Source: Gammaproteobacteria bacterium
GTDB lineage: Bacteria > Pseudomonadota > Gammaproteobacteria > Pseudomonadales > Pseudohongiellaceae
Assembly: GCA_030654835.1 (NCBI GenBank)
Contig: JAURWS010000042.1
Span: forward strand, 61,289-125,288
Reading direction: 5' to 3'
DNA: 64,000 nt
Shown: positions 10,309-20,089 of the stretch, piece after piece
How the letters are laid out: every line of letters begins with the position of its first letter
Position numbering within the stretch: the stretch's first letter is position 1
Translations under genes and position numbers: made by a program
The notes under the pieces: generated by a model
What the model saw: the letters and a program-made list of their open reading frames with translations, nothing else
Database searches by the model: none
Told to the model about the DNA's origin: nothing

Positions 10309-11469
10309 TTAACGACTGGCTCTTGCTTTCATCAAGTCGATGAAACGATCGAAGAGCGAAGTGATGTCGTGCGGTCCAGGGCCAGCCTCAGGGTGTCCCT
10401 GAAAACCAAAGGCCGGTTTATCGGTCCTCTCGATCCCCTGCAGACTGCCATCAAACAGCGAGCGATGCGTCGCCTTGAGATTCGCTGGCAGTGTCGCCTC
10501 GTCAACGGCAAAACCATGGTTCTGGCTGGTGATGGCAACAACGCCATCGGCAATTCTCTGCACCGGATGGTTGGCACCGTGATGCCCGAGTTTCATCTTG
10601 ATCGCTTTTGCACCGCAGGCCAGCGCCAGCAGCTGGTGTCCGAGACAGATGCCGAACACGGGCATATCCCTGTTCAAAAACTCGCGAATCGCAGCAATGG
10701 CGTAGGTGCAGGGTTCGGGGTCGCCGGGACCATTCGAGAGGAAGATACCATCGGGGTTCAGGGCCAGCACTGCGCTGGCAGGTGTTTGTGCGGGCACCAC
10801 TGTCACGCGGCAATTGCGGTCGGCTAGATGACGCAGAATGTTGGTCTTGATACCGAAGTCGTAGGCCACTACATGGAAGGGATTGGTCATGGGCTTTTCG
10901 CGATGACCCATCACCAGATCCCACAGCCCCTCGTGCCACTCGTAACTCTTCGCGGCAGAGACTTCCTTCGCCAGATCCATGCCTTTCAGACCGGGGAATT
11001 TTCTGGCCTCGGCAATGGCCTTCTCTTCGCCCATCTGCACGAGAGCATCGCCAGTCAGCAGGCAGCCATTCAGGGGGCCCTTGTCTCGCAGTAGACGAGT
11101 CAGGCGGCGGGTATCAATCTCGGCGATGGCAACGACGTTGCGTGATTTCAAAAAATCATCAAGGGTTTGTTCATTGCGCCAGTTGCTGGCCAGCATGGGA
11201 AGATTGCGGATCACCAGGCCGGAGGCCCACACTTTACCGGACCCAATATTACCGGACTCATTGTCCTCGGCATTGGTGCCGGTATTGCCTATGTGGGGAT
11301 AGGTCAGCGTAATGATTTGTCGTGCATAGGAAGGGTCTGTCAATATTTCCTGATATCCGGTCATGGAGGTATTGAACACCACCTCCCCACTGGAAATACC
11401 GTGCGCTCCAATGGCCTTGCCACGGAAAATACTGCCATCTTCCAATGCCAGTACAGCTGAATTAATCAA
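10309..11469 (-). CDS. carA: Carbamoyl-phosphate synthase small subunit
   Basis: Glutaminase subunit that feeds ammonia to CarB. The 386-residue protein has the N-terminal CarA domain ([19 protein letters not shown]) and a C-terminal class I amidotransferase domain with the Cys nucleophile in [17 protein letters not shown] and the His/Glu pair in [13 protein letters not shown]. The start codon is TTG, preceded by GGGAG at 6 nt. The 105 nt to carB contain GC-rich inverted repeats but no gene; in Pseudomonas an extra ORF lies there. A terminator-like hairpin and a possible leader ORF precede it. Confidence 0.97.
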   Translation of the reverse strand: MINSAVLALEDGSIFRGKAIGAHGISSGEVVFNTSMTGYQEILTDPSYARQIITLTYPHIGNTGTNAEDNESGNIGSGKVWASGLVIRNLPMLASNWRNEQTLDDFLKSRNVVAIAEIDTRRLTRLLRDKGPLNGCLLTGDALVQMGEEKAIAEARKFPGLKGMDLAKEVSAAKSYEWHEGLWDLVMGHREKPMTNPFHVVAYDFGIKTNILRHLADRNCRVTVVPAQTPASAVLALNPDGIFLSNGPGDPEPCTYAIAAIREFLNRDMPVFGICLGHQLLALACGAKAIKMKLGHHGANHPVQRIADGVVAITSQNHGFAVDEATLPANLKATHRSLFDGSLQGIERTDKPAFGFQGHPEAGPGPHDITSLFDRFIDLMKARASR

Positions 11470-11575
11470 TGCAATCTCCCGATAAAACGCAAAATCCGGG
11501 TGAAAAAAAGCGGAATGAAACTAGCGCTTCATTCCGCTTTTCTGTAAATCCGGTTATGTGCTCAGTTGTAAACAT
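11462..11575 (-). CDS. Possible carA leader peptide (37 codons)
   Basis: An ATG at 11575, a few nt after the predicted carA transcription start, opens a 37-codon frame ending in TAA at 11462, inside the first codons of carA. The frame runs through the terminator hairpin, so ribosomes reading it would disrupt the hairpin. The ribosome-binding site is poor and no diagnostic run of Arg codons is present. It may be chance; it is listed because of its position. Confidence 0.25.
   Translation of the reverse strand: MFTTEHITGFTEKRNEALVSFRFFSPGFCVLSGDCID
11501..11541 (-). terminator. Rho-independent terminator before carA (dapB end or carA attenuator)
   Basis: The arms 11506-11519 and 11528-11541 form a perfect 14-bp stem with an 8-nt loop. 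On the minus strand the stem is followed by seven T residues. It lies 120 nt after the dapB stop but only 34 nt before the carA start, while the best carA promoter is upstream of it, so carA transcripts must read through it. A second small inverted repeat (CTCAGT...ACTGAG, 11561-11581) lies just upstream. Confidence 0.8.
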
Positions 11576-11586
11576 ACTGAGGCCGC

Positions 11587-11616
11587 ATTGTACGGGACTT
11601 GGCGGTCCGGTGTCTA
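11587..11616 (-). promoter_or_regulatory. Sigma-70-like promoter for carA-carB-greA
   Basis: The minus strand reads TAGACA (11616-11611), an 18-nt spacer and TACAAT (11592-11587). Each hexamer matches consensus at 5/6. The start would fall near 11580, giving a leader of about 110 nt that contains the terminator-like hairpin. Confidence 0.55.
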
Positions 11617-11661
11617 CGAAGGGATTCCATCGCAGCAGACTAAAATGCTCGCACTCCCCAG

Positions 11662-12571
<910 letters not shown>

Positions 12572-12789
12572 AACAAAACGTCGATCGCCAAAACGGCGCT
12601 GCAACGCTGCGGAGCCTCTGTCTCATGGCTGGGCGCATCACGAGTAAATGACTTGCCGCCCTTGGCTAATTTCGGCAAACTCCTGTCTCGACTGGCACCT
12701 CCCCGAATATTTCCTCCGGAACTGTGCGGGCTAACCCCTGCGGCGCCGGAACATCCACCAGCTTTGGCCTTCTGGTACAACGAAAAGAA

Positions 12790-13344
12790 ATGAGCGAAAC
12801 CCCGGTCTTGGACGATAGACACAAAAGGGAGCGTTACGAAGCGCTTGTCGATGCGTTGTATCAAGACGTCTATCGCTATGCCTATTGGCTGTGCAAGAAC
12901 GGCGCACTGGCTGAAGATCTCGTACAGGAAACTTTTTTGCGCGCCTGGCGGTCTCTGGATAGCCTTCAGAACGACAAGGCGGCAAAAGCTTGGCTTTTTA
13001 CGATTCTGCGCCGCGAGAATGCCAGACTCTATGAGCGCTACCGGCCCGATATCGTCGACATCGAAGACCAGAGCATCGCGGATCTTGACGAGAATGAGCC
13101 CGATCAGCGCCTTGACCGCCGCATGTTGCACGAAGCCATCGCGACCCTCGATAAAGACTACAGGGAACCCCTGCTGTTGCAGGTCATCGGCGGATTCAGC
13201 GGCAAGGAAATTGCCGAGATTCTGAATCTGAACAACAACACGGTGATGACACGATTGTTCAGAGCGCGCGGCAAGCTGAAGAGCATTTTCATTCCAGGCG
13301 GCGATTCAGATGATGATCTGGACGACGCAGACCTGGAAAACTGA
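12790..13344 (+). CDS. ECF-type sigma-70 family RNA polymerase sigma factor
   Basis: Alternative sigma factor that would direct RNA polymerase to a small regulon. The 184-residue protein has region 2 (YQDVYRYAYWLCKNGALAEDLVQETFLRAWRSLDSL in successive segments, residues 24-60), a short linker and region 4 with the helix-turn-helix FSGKEIAEILNLNNNTVMTRLFRAR (about 137-162). An acidic tail DSDDDLDDADLEN ends it. The ATG start MSETPV is chosen; the frame is open for 22 further codons upstream without matching the family. The next gene is a membrane protein of DUF3379 type, a pairing typical of sigma/anti-sigma modules. Confidence 0.9.
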   Translation: MSETPVLDDRHKRERYEALVDALYQDVYRYAYWLCKNGALAEDLVQETFLRAWRSLDSLQNDKAAKAWLFTILRRENARLYERYRPDIVDIEDQSIADLDENEPDQRLDRRMLHEAIATLDKDYREPLLLQVIGGFSGKEIAEILNLNNNTVMTRLFRARGKLKSIFIPGGDSDDDLDDADLEN

Positions 13345-13401
13345 AGCACCAGAACGCTCCATACAAGACCAGACCAGAAAGACAACCCCGACACGAGTCC
13401 A

Positions 13402-14139
13402 ATGACGATGGATGACTTAGAATTCAGAAAGCGCGCGCTGGCCAATCCTCATGATACCGACGAGGACTTTGTTGCTGCCACATCCTCCAGTCCGGAAAGG
13501 ATGCAGCTGGTGCAGGAGATCCAGGCTCTGGACAAGAGAATTGTCGGAACTATCAATGCGGTGGCGATTCCTGCGAACCTGGCAGCACGACTCAAGAGCC
13601 ATAAGCCCGCAGCCGGTCGCCCCGCCACGTCCGTCTGGACCAGCTATTACGCGATGGCTGCCAGCCTGGTGATTGCGGTTGGCGTCATCCTGTCGCTTGG
13701 CCTCCAGAGCGCCAACCCCAGTGCCGCCGATCTCCAGCTGCACGACGACGCACTGCGCCATGTGTACAGGGAGGAACCGCGTTATGACACCGCTGGCAAC
13801 GACCTGAACTGGCAACAGATCAATGCCGTGATCACCGAGGCCGGTGGCCACTTGCGCGATGACGAGCGCATCAAGACCATGCACATCAAGTTTGCCAACG
13901 GCTGCCGTCTCGCCTCGGGCACCGGTGCGCACATCGTACTGGAAGGAACGAAGGGCTCGGTCTCCGTACTGATCGTCCACAGCTCGCCCGTGACGACACG
14001 TTTTGACGTGAATGATCCGCGCTTCGCTGGCAAGATCATTCCGTTCGGTGAGGGTAACCTGATTATCGTTGGCGAGAAGGAAGAGCCTCTGGAGACTTAT
14101 GAGGCCCTGCTCACCGACGCCTTCGAGTGGGTTATCTGA
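13402..14139 (+). CDS. DUF3379-type single-pass membrane protein, probable anti-sigma factor
   Basis: The 245-residue product has a cytoplasmic N-terminal part (residues 1-76; DDLEFRKRALANPHD), one membrane helix (about 78-99; YYAMAASLVIAVGVILSLGL) and a periplasmic C-terminal domain rich in beta pattern (HIKFANGCRLASGTGAHIVL in part). That topology and its position 57 nt after a sigma-factor gene suggest an anti-sigma role, which I infer; the family itself is a domain of unknown function. Two in-frame ATGs (13402 and 13408) are equally possible starts. Confidence 0.75.
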   Translation: MTMDDLEFRKRALANPHDTDEDFVAATSSSPERMQLVQEIQALDKRIVGTINAVAIPANLAARLKSHKPAAGRPATSVWTSYYAMAASLVIAVGVILSLGLQSANPSAADLQLHDDALRHVYREEPRYDTAGNDLNWQQINAVITEAGGHLRDDERIKTMHIKFANGCRLASGTGAHIVLEGTKGSVSVLIVHSSPVTTRFDVNDPRFAGKIIPFGEGNLIIVGEKEEPLETYEALLTDAFEWVI

Positions 14140-14186
14140 GCCTTCTGCTGAATCTGCTTAACTTTCCAGGCGCAAGGCTCAACGGA

Positions 14187-15980
14187 TCAGAACTGGTCTA
14201 CTGACAGAGCCATCAATGTGGTACTGCCGCCTCGAATCTCCGCAGCCAGTGCTGCATATCCCGGTAAGACTCTAGCGATGAAGAAGCGCCCGGTCTTCAG
14301 TTTTGCGTCATAGAAGCTTGTTTCGCTGACACCACCAACCAAAGCCGCCAAGGCAATTCTTGCCATCCGTGCCCACATGTAGGCATACAGAACGAGCGTC
14401 ACAAGCCGCAGATAAGGAGCGGACGCTGCGCCAATCTCATCTGGATTGGCGCTTGCCGCTTCCTTGAGCCAGTGTGTGGTTGCCGTCAGAGCCCCGAGGG
14501 CAGCCGTCAGTGGCGCGAGGAATTCCCGCAACTGCGCCGACTCCGAGTGCTGTTCAAGGAAATCGTTGATTTCCTCCACCAGAATATCGAGCATGCCATC
14601 GCTGTCCTTCACCACCTTGCGACCAACAAGATCCAGCGCCTGAATGCCATTGGTACCCTCGTAAATCTGCGCTATACGCGCATCCCTGACATTCTGCTCC
14701 AGCCCCCACTCGCGCACATAGCCGTGCCCCCCCAGCACCTGCTGAGCCAGGACACAGGATTCGAAACCCCGATCCGAAAACGCTGCCTTGGCCACTGGCG
14801 TCAGCAGGGCTACCAGGCTGGCGGCCCGTTTGCGCGACCCGGCGTCTGGATGGAAGTGGGCAATATCGAGCTGACTGGCCACGTACAGCGCCAAGGCGCG
14901 GCCGGCCTCGACATCGGCACGGACACTCAGGAGCATGCGCCGGACATCCGGGTGTACGATGATAGGGTCGGCAGGCCCGGCTGGATTCGTGACACCCGTG
15001 GCTGCACGCCCCTGCACGCGTTCGCGGGCATAGGCGACCGCCGTCTGATATGAGCTTTCGCTCAAACCAATCCCCTGCAGGCCGATGGAAAGACGTTCGT
15101 AATTCATCATGGTGAACATGTACGTCAATCCCTTGTTTATCTCGCCAACAAGGTAGCCACGCGCACCGTCGAAATTCATGACGCAGGTGGACGACGCCTT
15201 GATCCCCATCTTGTGTTCGATAGACCCGCAGCTGACACCGTTGCGTGTCCCGGTTGCCCCGTCGCCTGACGGCAGGTCGCGTGGCACCAGAAACAGAGAA
15301 ATGCCTTTGGGGCCGGGCGGTGCGTCGGGCAACTTGGCAAGTACCAGGTGCACAATGTTGCGCGTCAGGTCGTGCTCACCGCCAGTAATGAATATCTTGG
15401 TGCCGGTAATGAGGTAACTGCCATCCGCCTGCGGCTGCGCACGGCTCTTGATGATGCCCAGATCGGTGCCGGCATGCGGCTCAGTCAGGCACATCGTGGC
15501 CGACCATTCACCGCTGTAGAGCCTGGGCAGATATTCCTGCTTCAACTCGGCAGAGGCATGCCGAGCCAGCGCCAGACTCGCCCCGGCGCTCAGGATGGGG
15601 TAGAGCGCAAACGAGCAATTAGCGCCCATGATCATCTCTTCGAAGAGCACCGCCAACATCTTGGGCATGCCCTGACCACCATGCTCCACGTCGCCCGACA
15701 GCCCGATCCAGCCGCCTTGGGCGAAGGCCTTGTAGGCCTCGCGGAACCCAGTCGGAGTATGTACTTGCCCCCTCTCGAAACGACAGCCTTCCTCGTCACC
15801 ACTTCTGTTGATGGGAGCCAGTACCTCCTCGGCGATCTGCGCCGCACTCTCGAGGATGGCATCCATCAGGTCAGTGCTCACCTCCGCTGTTCCCGGCATC
15901 TGCGCGAACAGCTTTTCGGCCGCCATGACCTCATGAAGGATGAACTGCATGTCCCGGATCGGTGCCTTGTACGCTGCCAC
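14187..15980 (-). CDS. Acyl-CoA dehydrogenase, DmdC-like with C-terminal extension
   Basis: FAD-dependent oxidation of an acyl-CoA thioester. The 597-residue protein has the N-terminal helical domain, CLTEPHAGTDLG (FAD/substrate loop, about 159), the middle beta domain (GTKIFITGGEHDLT), and QIYEGTNGIQALDLVGRKV with the likely catalytic Glu (about 435), then the extra C-terminal domain ending GGSTTLMALSVDQF. This architecture is that of 3-methylmercaptopropionyl-CoA dehydrogenase (DmdC) relatives, many of which act on other acyl-CoAs. The GTG start at 15980 is preceded by AGGGGG at 6 nt and gives VAAYKAPIRDM, the family N-terminus; the frame runs 33 codons further upstream. Confidence 0.88.
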   Translation of the reverse strand: MAAYKAPIRDMQFILHEVMAAEKLFAQMPGTAEVSTDLMDAILESAAQIAEEVLAPINRSGDEEGCRFERGQVHTPTGFREAYKAFAQGGWIGLSGDVEHGGQGMPKMLAVLFEEMIMGANCSFALYPILSAGASLALARHASAELKQEYLPRLYSGEWSATMCLTEPHAGTDLGIIKSRAQPQADGSYLITGTKIFITGGEHDLTRNIVHLVLAKLPDAPPGPKGISLFLVPRDLPSGDGATGTRNGVSCGSIEHKMGIKASSTCVMNFDGARGYLVGEINKGLTYMFTMMNYERLSIGLQGIGLSESSYQTAVAYARERVQGRAATGVTNPAGPADPIIVHPDVRRMLLSVRADVEAGRALALYVASQLDIAHFHPDAGSRKRAASLVALLTPVAKAAFSDRGFESCVLAQQVLGGHGYVREWGLEQNVRDARIAQIYEGTNGIQALDLVGRKVVKDSDGMLDILVEEINDFLEQHSESAQLREFLAPLTAALGALTATTHWLKEAASANPDEIGAASAPYLRLVTLVLYAYMWARMARIALAALVGGVSETSFYDAKLKTGRFFIARVLPGYAALAAEIRGGSTTLMALSVDQF

Positions 15981-16150
15981 TGTCTGCCCCCTGACGACGG
16001 AACTCCTCACGGAATACGGTCGGAATACGCTCAGAAATCGATTGAAATACGAGTGGGTTGATTGCACTTCACATCCCACAGCACTGACTGCGGGATGTGA
16101 AGCCTAAGGTACCCAGCACTTGAGGAGAGGTCAATTGCAGGTTGCAAGGG

Positions 16151-16891
16151 CTAGGCGCGCAGGAGAGCCCCAATGTCGATGAGTTGAGCGACGCTCTCCA
16201 CCCGCCCCGCACTCGCTGCCAGATAGGGTATGCGCGCCAGACAGGGGGCGTGCAAACGAGACTCGATCGCTTCGATATTGGCATCCACAAATGCCATGTC
16301 AGGATCGACGACATTGGCGATCCAGCCCGCCAGACTGACACCGTCGAGATGAATCGCCTGTGCGGTCAGCAACGCATGATTGATACAACCCACACGGATG
16401 CCAACCACCAGGATCGTCGGAATCTCCAGCACCTTGGCCAGGCCGGAGAGAAATTGACGGGAATTGATCGGCACACGCCAGCCGCCAGCTCCCTCGATAA
16501 GAGTGAGCCCGGCACGGCGCATCATCACCCCGCGGCACATGCCTTCCACTCGCGCGATATCGATGCGCCGTCCTTCCTGCTCTGCGGCGATATGCGGCGC
16601 AACCGCCAGCCGCAAGGCGACCGGATTCACCTGCTCGTAGGGCAACGACAGCGAACTGAATTTTTGCAATAACAGCGCGTCGTCATTACGCAACCCCTGC
16701 TCCGTCTCTTCGCAACCAGCAGCGACGGGCTTCAGTCCGATCGTCGTCAGGCCTGCCGTATTGGCCGCCTGCAGAATACCCGCCGACACCAGCGTCTTGC
16801 CCACTCCCGTGTCGGTGCCGGCGATGAAGACAGTCCTTGGTTTTGCGGACACCGCAGTTGCTGTAGCTGCCGAAGTTTTCCTTTCAAACAT
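16151..16891 (-). CDS. bioD: ATP-dependent dethiobiotin synthetase
   Basis: Closes the ureido ring to form dethiobiotin from 7,8-diaminopelargonate, CO2 and ATP. The 246-residue protein has the P-loop FIAGTDTGVGKTLVSAGIL (about residues 21-39), KPVAAGCE (about 54), and LIEGAGGWRVPIN (about 140). An N-terminal stretch of about 18 residues rich in Ala/Ser/Thr precedes the P-loop strand. Its ATG lies inside the end of bioF (8-nt overlap), so it is the last gene of bioB-bioF-bioD. The bioH and bioC genes that sit between bioF and bioD in Pseudomonas are not here. Confidence 0.94.
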   Translation of the reverse strand: MFERKTSAATATAVSAKPRTVFIAGTDTGVGKTLVSAGILQAANTAGLTTIGLKPVAAGCEETEQGLRNDDALLLQKFSSLSLPYEQVNPVALRLAVAPHIAAEQEGRRIDIARVEGMCRGVMMRRAGLTLIEGAGGWRVPINSRQFLSGLAKVLEIPTILVVGIRVGCINHALLTAQAIHLDGVSLAGWIANVVDPDMAFVDANIEAIESRLHAPCLARIPYLAASAGRVESVAQLIDIGALLRA

Positions 16892-18077
16892 GAGCTCTCA
16901 CCCTTTCCAGTGCTTTGATGAGGCGATCCAGATGCGCATCCGTGTGCGCCGCGCTGAACGTGATGCGCAGTCGCGACGTGCCCACGGGCACCGTGGGCGG
17001 ACGGATAGCGGATACATGGATGCCTTCTTTGGCCAGAATGCTGCTCGCACGCAAGGCCTTTTCCACGTCGCCCAGTATGAGAGCCTGGATAGGAGAAGTC
17101 GATTCCAGCAAGGGCAGTCCAAGATCGGCGACACGGCGCCGGAAGCCGTCAACCAGCTCCCGCAATCGAGTGCGCCGCCAAGGCTCATCACGCAGAATGC
17201 GCAGACTGGTGCGTGTCGCCTCAGCAACGGCGGGCGGCATCGCGGTGCTGTAGATATAGGGGCGGGCAAACTGGATAAGGTATTCAATCAAGGCATGGTC
17301 GCCGACCACGAATGCGCCGCTGCTGCCGAAGGCCTTGCCCAGCGTGCCGATCAGCACCGGCAAGTCTGCCTGGGTTACCGCCTGTCTGTTTTCGTCTTGA
17401 TCAACGAAGGCTTCGACAATCCCGCGCCCGTTGGTGCCCAGACAACCAATGCCGTGGGCGTCATCAATCATCAGCCACGCACCGTGCTGGCCGGCAATTC
17501 TCACCAGGTCCGGAAGCGGGGCCAGATCGCCATCCATACTGAAAACCCCGTCGCTGACGATCAGGTGGCGGTTTGCCTTGCTCGCTTCGAGCATGGCCTC
17601 CAGTGCAGGCATGTCACAATGAGGGTAGCGCCTGGAGTCCGCCTTGCTCAGCCAGCCACCGTCCAGCAGCGACGCGTGGTTGAGCGAATCCTGCAGCACC
17701 AGCCCGCCGGTATCCATCAGCGCATTGATGATTCCAGTGTTGGCCATGTAGCCAGTGGAAAACACCAGCGCACGATCCCGTCCCATGAAATCCGCCAGCT
17801 CCTCTTCCAGTGCCTGATGAGCTCGGCAGTGCCCCGTCACCAGATGGGAGCCGCCGCTGCCGAGCCCGTAACGATCCACCGCGTCCTTGAACGCGGCGCG
17901 GACTTGTGGATGATTCGCGAGGCCCAGGTAATCATTGCTGCAGAAAGACAGCAATCCTCGCCCCGCCACCTCCTGTTCGGGTTGTTGCGCCCCGTCGCGC
18001 GCCACTCGGCAACGCATGAGCCCGGCTCTTTCACGAGCGCGCAACTGCTCCTCCAGGAATGGCAGCAGTGTGCTCAA
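16884..18077 (-). CDS. bioF: 8-amino-7-oxononanoate synthase
   Basis: PLP enzyme joining pimeloyl-[acyl carrier] and alanine to give KAPA, the first step of the biotin ring pathway. The 397-residue protein shows [13 protein letters not shown] (about 46), [19 protein letters not shown] (about 92), [11 protein letters not shown] (about 200) and the PLP-lysine strand [15 protein letters not shown] (about 237). The start is TTG in the sequence TTGA that also ends bioB, so translation is coupled; the first in-frame ATG would cut 20 residues. Confidence 0.95.
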   Translation of the reverse strand: MSTLLPFLEEQLRARERAGLMRCRVARDGAQQPEQEVAGRGLLSFCSNDYLGLANHPQVRAAFKDAVDRYGLGSGGSHLVTGHCRAHQALEEELADFMGRDRALVFSTGYMANTGIINALMDTGGLVLQDSLNHASLLDGGWLSKADSRRYPHCDMPALEAMLEASKANRHLIVSDGVFSMDGDLAPLPDLVRIAGQHGAWLMIDDAHGIGCLGTNGRGIVEAFVDQDENRQAVTQADLPVLIGTLGKAFGSSGAFVVGDHALIEYLIQFARPYIYSTAMPPAVAEATRTSLRILRDEPWRRTRLRELVDGFRRRVADLGLPLLESTSPIQALILGDVEKALRASSILAKEGIHVSAIRPPTVPVGTSRLRITFSAAHTDAHLDRLIKALERVRAHV

Positions 18078-19141
18078 TTCACTGCCTCGGTGACGGCATC
18101 CTGCTGCGCCGGGTAGAACAGCGGATTGGGCTCGCGAGGGGGCTTCTGCTTAGGAGACTCCTGCACATGCAACTGCTCAGGCTGCAGCCCCAGCTTCGCA
18201 AACAGTGCGAGATCGGCACTTTCCTCCGGCAGCGGCGTTGTCAGCAACTTCTCTCCGTAGAAGATGGAGTTCGCGCCAGACAGGAAACACAACGCCTGCA
18301 TCTGCTCGTTCATTGACTGGCGCCCTGCAGACAGCCGAACGTAAGATCGCGGCATGAGGATGCGCGCGACGGCAATCGTGCGAATGAACTCAAAGGGATC
18401 GAGATTCTCGACGTCCTGCAAGGGAGTGCCTTTGACCTTCACCAGCATGTTGATTGGCACGCTCTCGGGATGCTCAGGCATGTTGGCCAGCTCCTGCAGC
18501 AGGCCGACGCGGTCTTCAGCGCTCTCACCCATTCCGACGATGCCCCCTGCGCAGACTTTCATCCCCGCTTTGCGCACGCGCTCCAGCGTGTCTAGACGAT
18601 CCTGGAAACTGCGGGTGGTGATGATGCTGTTGTAAAACTCCGGGGAGGTGTCCAAATTGTGGTTGTAGTAATCCAGCCCAGCCTCGGCCAGCGCGTCGGA
18701 CTGCCCCTGATCCAGCGCTCCCAGTGTCATGCAGGTCTCCATGCCCAGCGCCCGCACCTGACGGACAATCTCCAGCACATGCGGGAAGTCCCTTGCAGAG
18801 GGGTTTTTCCAGGCGGCCCCCATGCAGAAGCGTGAGGCGCCGTTGGTTTTGGCCAGACGGGCCTGCTCGAGCACCTTCTCCAGCGCCAACAGTTTTTCCT
18901 TCTCCAAACCGGTGTTGTAGTGGCCGCTCTGCGGGCAGTATTTGCAGTCCTCCGGGCAGGCTCCCGTCTTGATCGAGAGCAAGGTGCTCATCTGCACACG
19001 ATTCGGATCGAAGTGCTGGCGATGCACGCTCTGCGCCTGGAACACCAGGTCCATGAAAGGCAGCTCAAACAAGGCTCTGATCTCTGTTCGCGTCCAATCG
19101 TGGCGCTGCTGTTGAGTTGCGGCTGTGTAATCTGCTGACAT
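18074..19141 (-). CDS. bioB: Biotin synthase
   Basis: Radical SAM enzyme inserting sulfur into dethiobiotin. The 355-residue protein has the [4Fe-4S] motif [10 protein letters not shown] (CxxxCxxC, about residues 62-69), the ligands of the [2Fe-2S] cluster in [27 protein letters not shown] and the Arg in YVRLSAGR. The C-terminal tail [16 protein letters not shown] is family-typical. It opens the minus-strand bioBFD operon and overlaps bioF by TTGA. Confidence 0.97.
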   Translation of the reverse strand: MSADYTAATQQQRHDWTRTEIRALFELPFMDLVFQAQSVHRQHFDPNRVQMSTLLSIKTGACPEDCKYCPQSGHYNTGLEKEKLLALEKVLEQARLAKTNGASRFCMGAAWKNPSARDFPHVLEIVRQVRALGMETCMTLGALDQGQSDALAEAGLDYYNHNLDTSPEFYNSIITTRSFQDRLDTLERVRKAGMKVCAGGIVGMGESAEDRVGLLQELANMPEHPESVPINMLVKVKGTPLQDVENLDPFEFIRTIAVARILMPRSYVRLSAGRQSMNEQMQALCFLSGANSIFYGEKLLTTPLPEESADLALFAKLGLQPEQLHVQESPKQKPPREPNPLFYPAQQDAVTEAVN

Positions 19142-19222
19142 CCTTAGGTTCCTGCTGAGAAGAGTGGTTGAAAGGCCGTTGCGGGCGGTGCGCTGAGGCG
19201 CGTCTATACTGGAAAGGGGCTT

Positions 19223-19274
19223 ATTCTATGAACACGAGAGGCCCTGTCAACTTTATAAATTATTAAAGTCTACC
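19223..19274 (-). promoter_or_regulatory. bioBFD promoter with a weak BirA-like operator
   Basis: The minus strand has a perfect TTGACA (19250-19245), a 16-nt spacer and TAGAAT (19228-19223). Overlapping its -35 box is an AT-rich imperfect dyad at 19245-19274: TGTCAACT, 14 nt, AGTCTACC. This resembles the BirA operator (TGTAAACC...GGTTTACA) at 11 of 16 positions. The promoter is well supported by sequence; the operator is only a candidate. The divergent comF gene shares this 145-nt gap. Confidence 0.5.
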
Positions 19275-19286
19275 TATGGCTATTTT

Positions 19287-19988
19287 ATGACCATTTTCAT
19301 GCCAGCCTTCCAACAATGCGTCCTCTGCGGAAACTGCACGGCAGCAGACATCGCCTTATGCACTGAATGTGCACTCGAACTCCCCCGCCCCGAATGCGCC
19401 TGCAAGCGCTGCGGGGTCGAACTGGGCCCAACCCCGCCCGTGCACGGCTACTGCGGACGCTGCCTCACCGAACCTCCGAGCTTCGACCATTGCATCGCTG
19501 CCTTCCGTTACGAGTTTCCCGTTCGCGAGCTGATCGCTGGATTCAAGTTCCATGCGGGCTTTGCGGAAGGCAGGACACTGGCCCGCTTTCTTGCCCAGCG
19601 GGCTGGCCGAGAATTCGAGACCCTTGGCAAACCGCAGAGGCTTCTGCCCGTCCCTCTGCACGTCTCACGCCTGCGTGAGCGGGGCTTCAACCAAAGCATC
19701 GAGCTGGCGCGCGTCATCGGTCAACACTGCGGCATTGCGGTGGATACGAGTTATTGTCGGCGCTCCAGGGCAACTCCGTCGCAGAAGGGACTGTCGGCAG
19801 AGGAGCGCGCTGTCAACCTGCGCAATGCCTTCACCTTGCACGGCGAGTGCGCAGGGGGAAAGCTGCGGCACGTCGCCATCGTCGATGATGTCGTCACCAC
19901 CATGACGACCGTCGATACTCTGGCTCGCATGCTGCGCAACGCCGGTATCGCGCGCATCGATGTCTTGTGCCTGGCGCGGGTAAGCTGA
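19287..19988 (+). CDS. ComF-family phosphoribosyltransferase-like protein
   Basis: ComF proteins are linked to DNA uptake; the domain is a type I phosphoribosyltransferase fold. The 233-residue protein has an N-terminal zinc-ribbon-like region with CVLCGNC, LCTEC, CKRC and CGRC, the core [20 protein letters not shown] (about 118-137), and the PRPP-loop-like [18 protein letters not shown] (about 197) in which the family's usual TTG(A/S)T is TTMTT. No good ribosome-binding site precedes the ATG. It sits between divergent bioB and co-directional bioA, as near the bio genes in many gammaproteobacteria. Confidence 0.85.
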   Translation: MTIFMPAFQQCVLCGNCTAADIALCTECALELPRPECACKRCGVELGPTPPVHGYCGRCLTEPPSFDHCIAAFRYEFPVRELIAGFKFHAGFAEGRTLARFLAQRAGREFETLGKPQRLLPVPLHVSRLRERGFNQSIELARVIGQHCGIAVDTSYCRRSRATPSQKGLSAEERAVNLRNAFTLHGECAGGKLRHVAIVDDVVTTMTTVDTLARMLRNAGIARIDVLCLARVS

Positions 19989-20089
19989 TTCCTGCACCCT
20001 TCTCATGCCCGGGTGTGCCGGTTATGATCGCGGCCTGCCGATTTTCACTCCATCGCCACCACGCTCTCCGGCATCAGCAAGGAACCACA

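Noticed and set aside
16761..18116. 451-codon plus-strand open frame opposite bioF and bioD
   Set aside because: Antisense shadow of two overlapping, conserved biotin genes.
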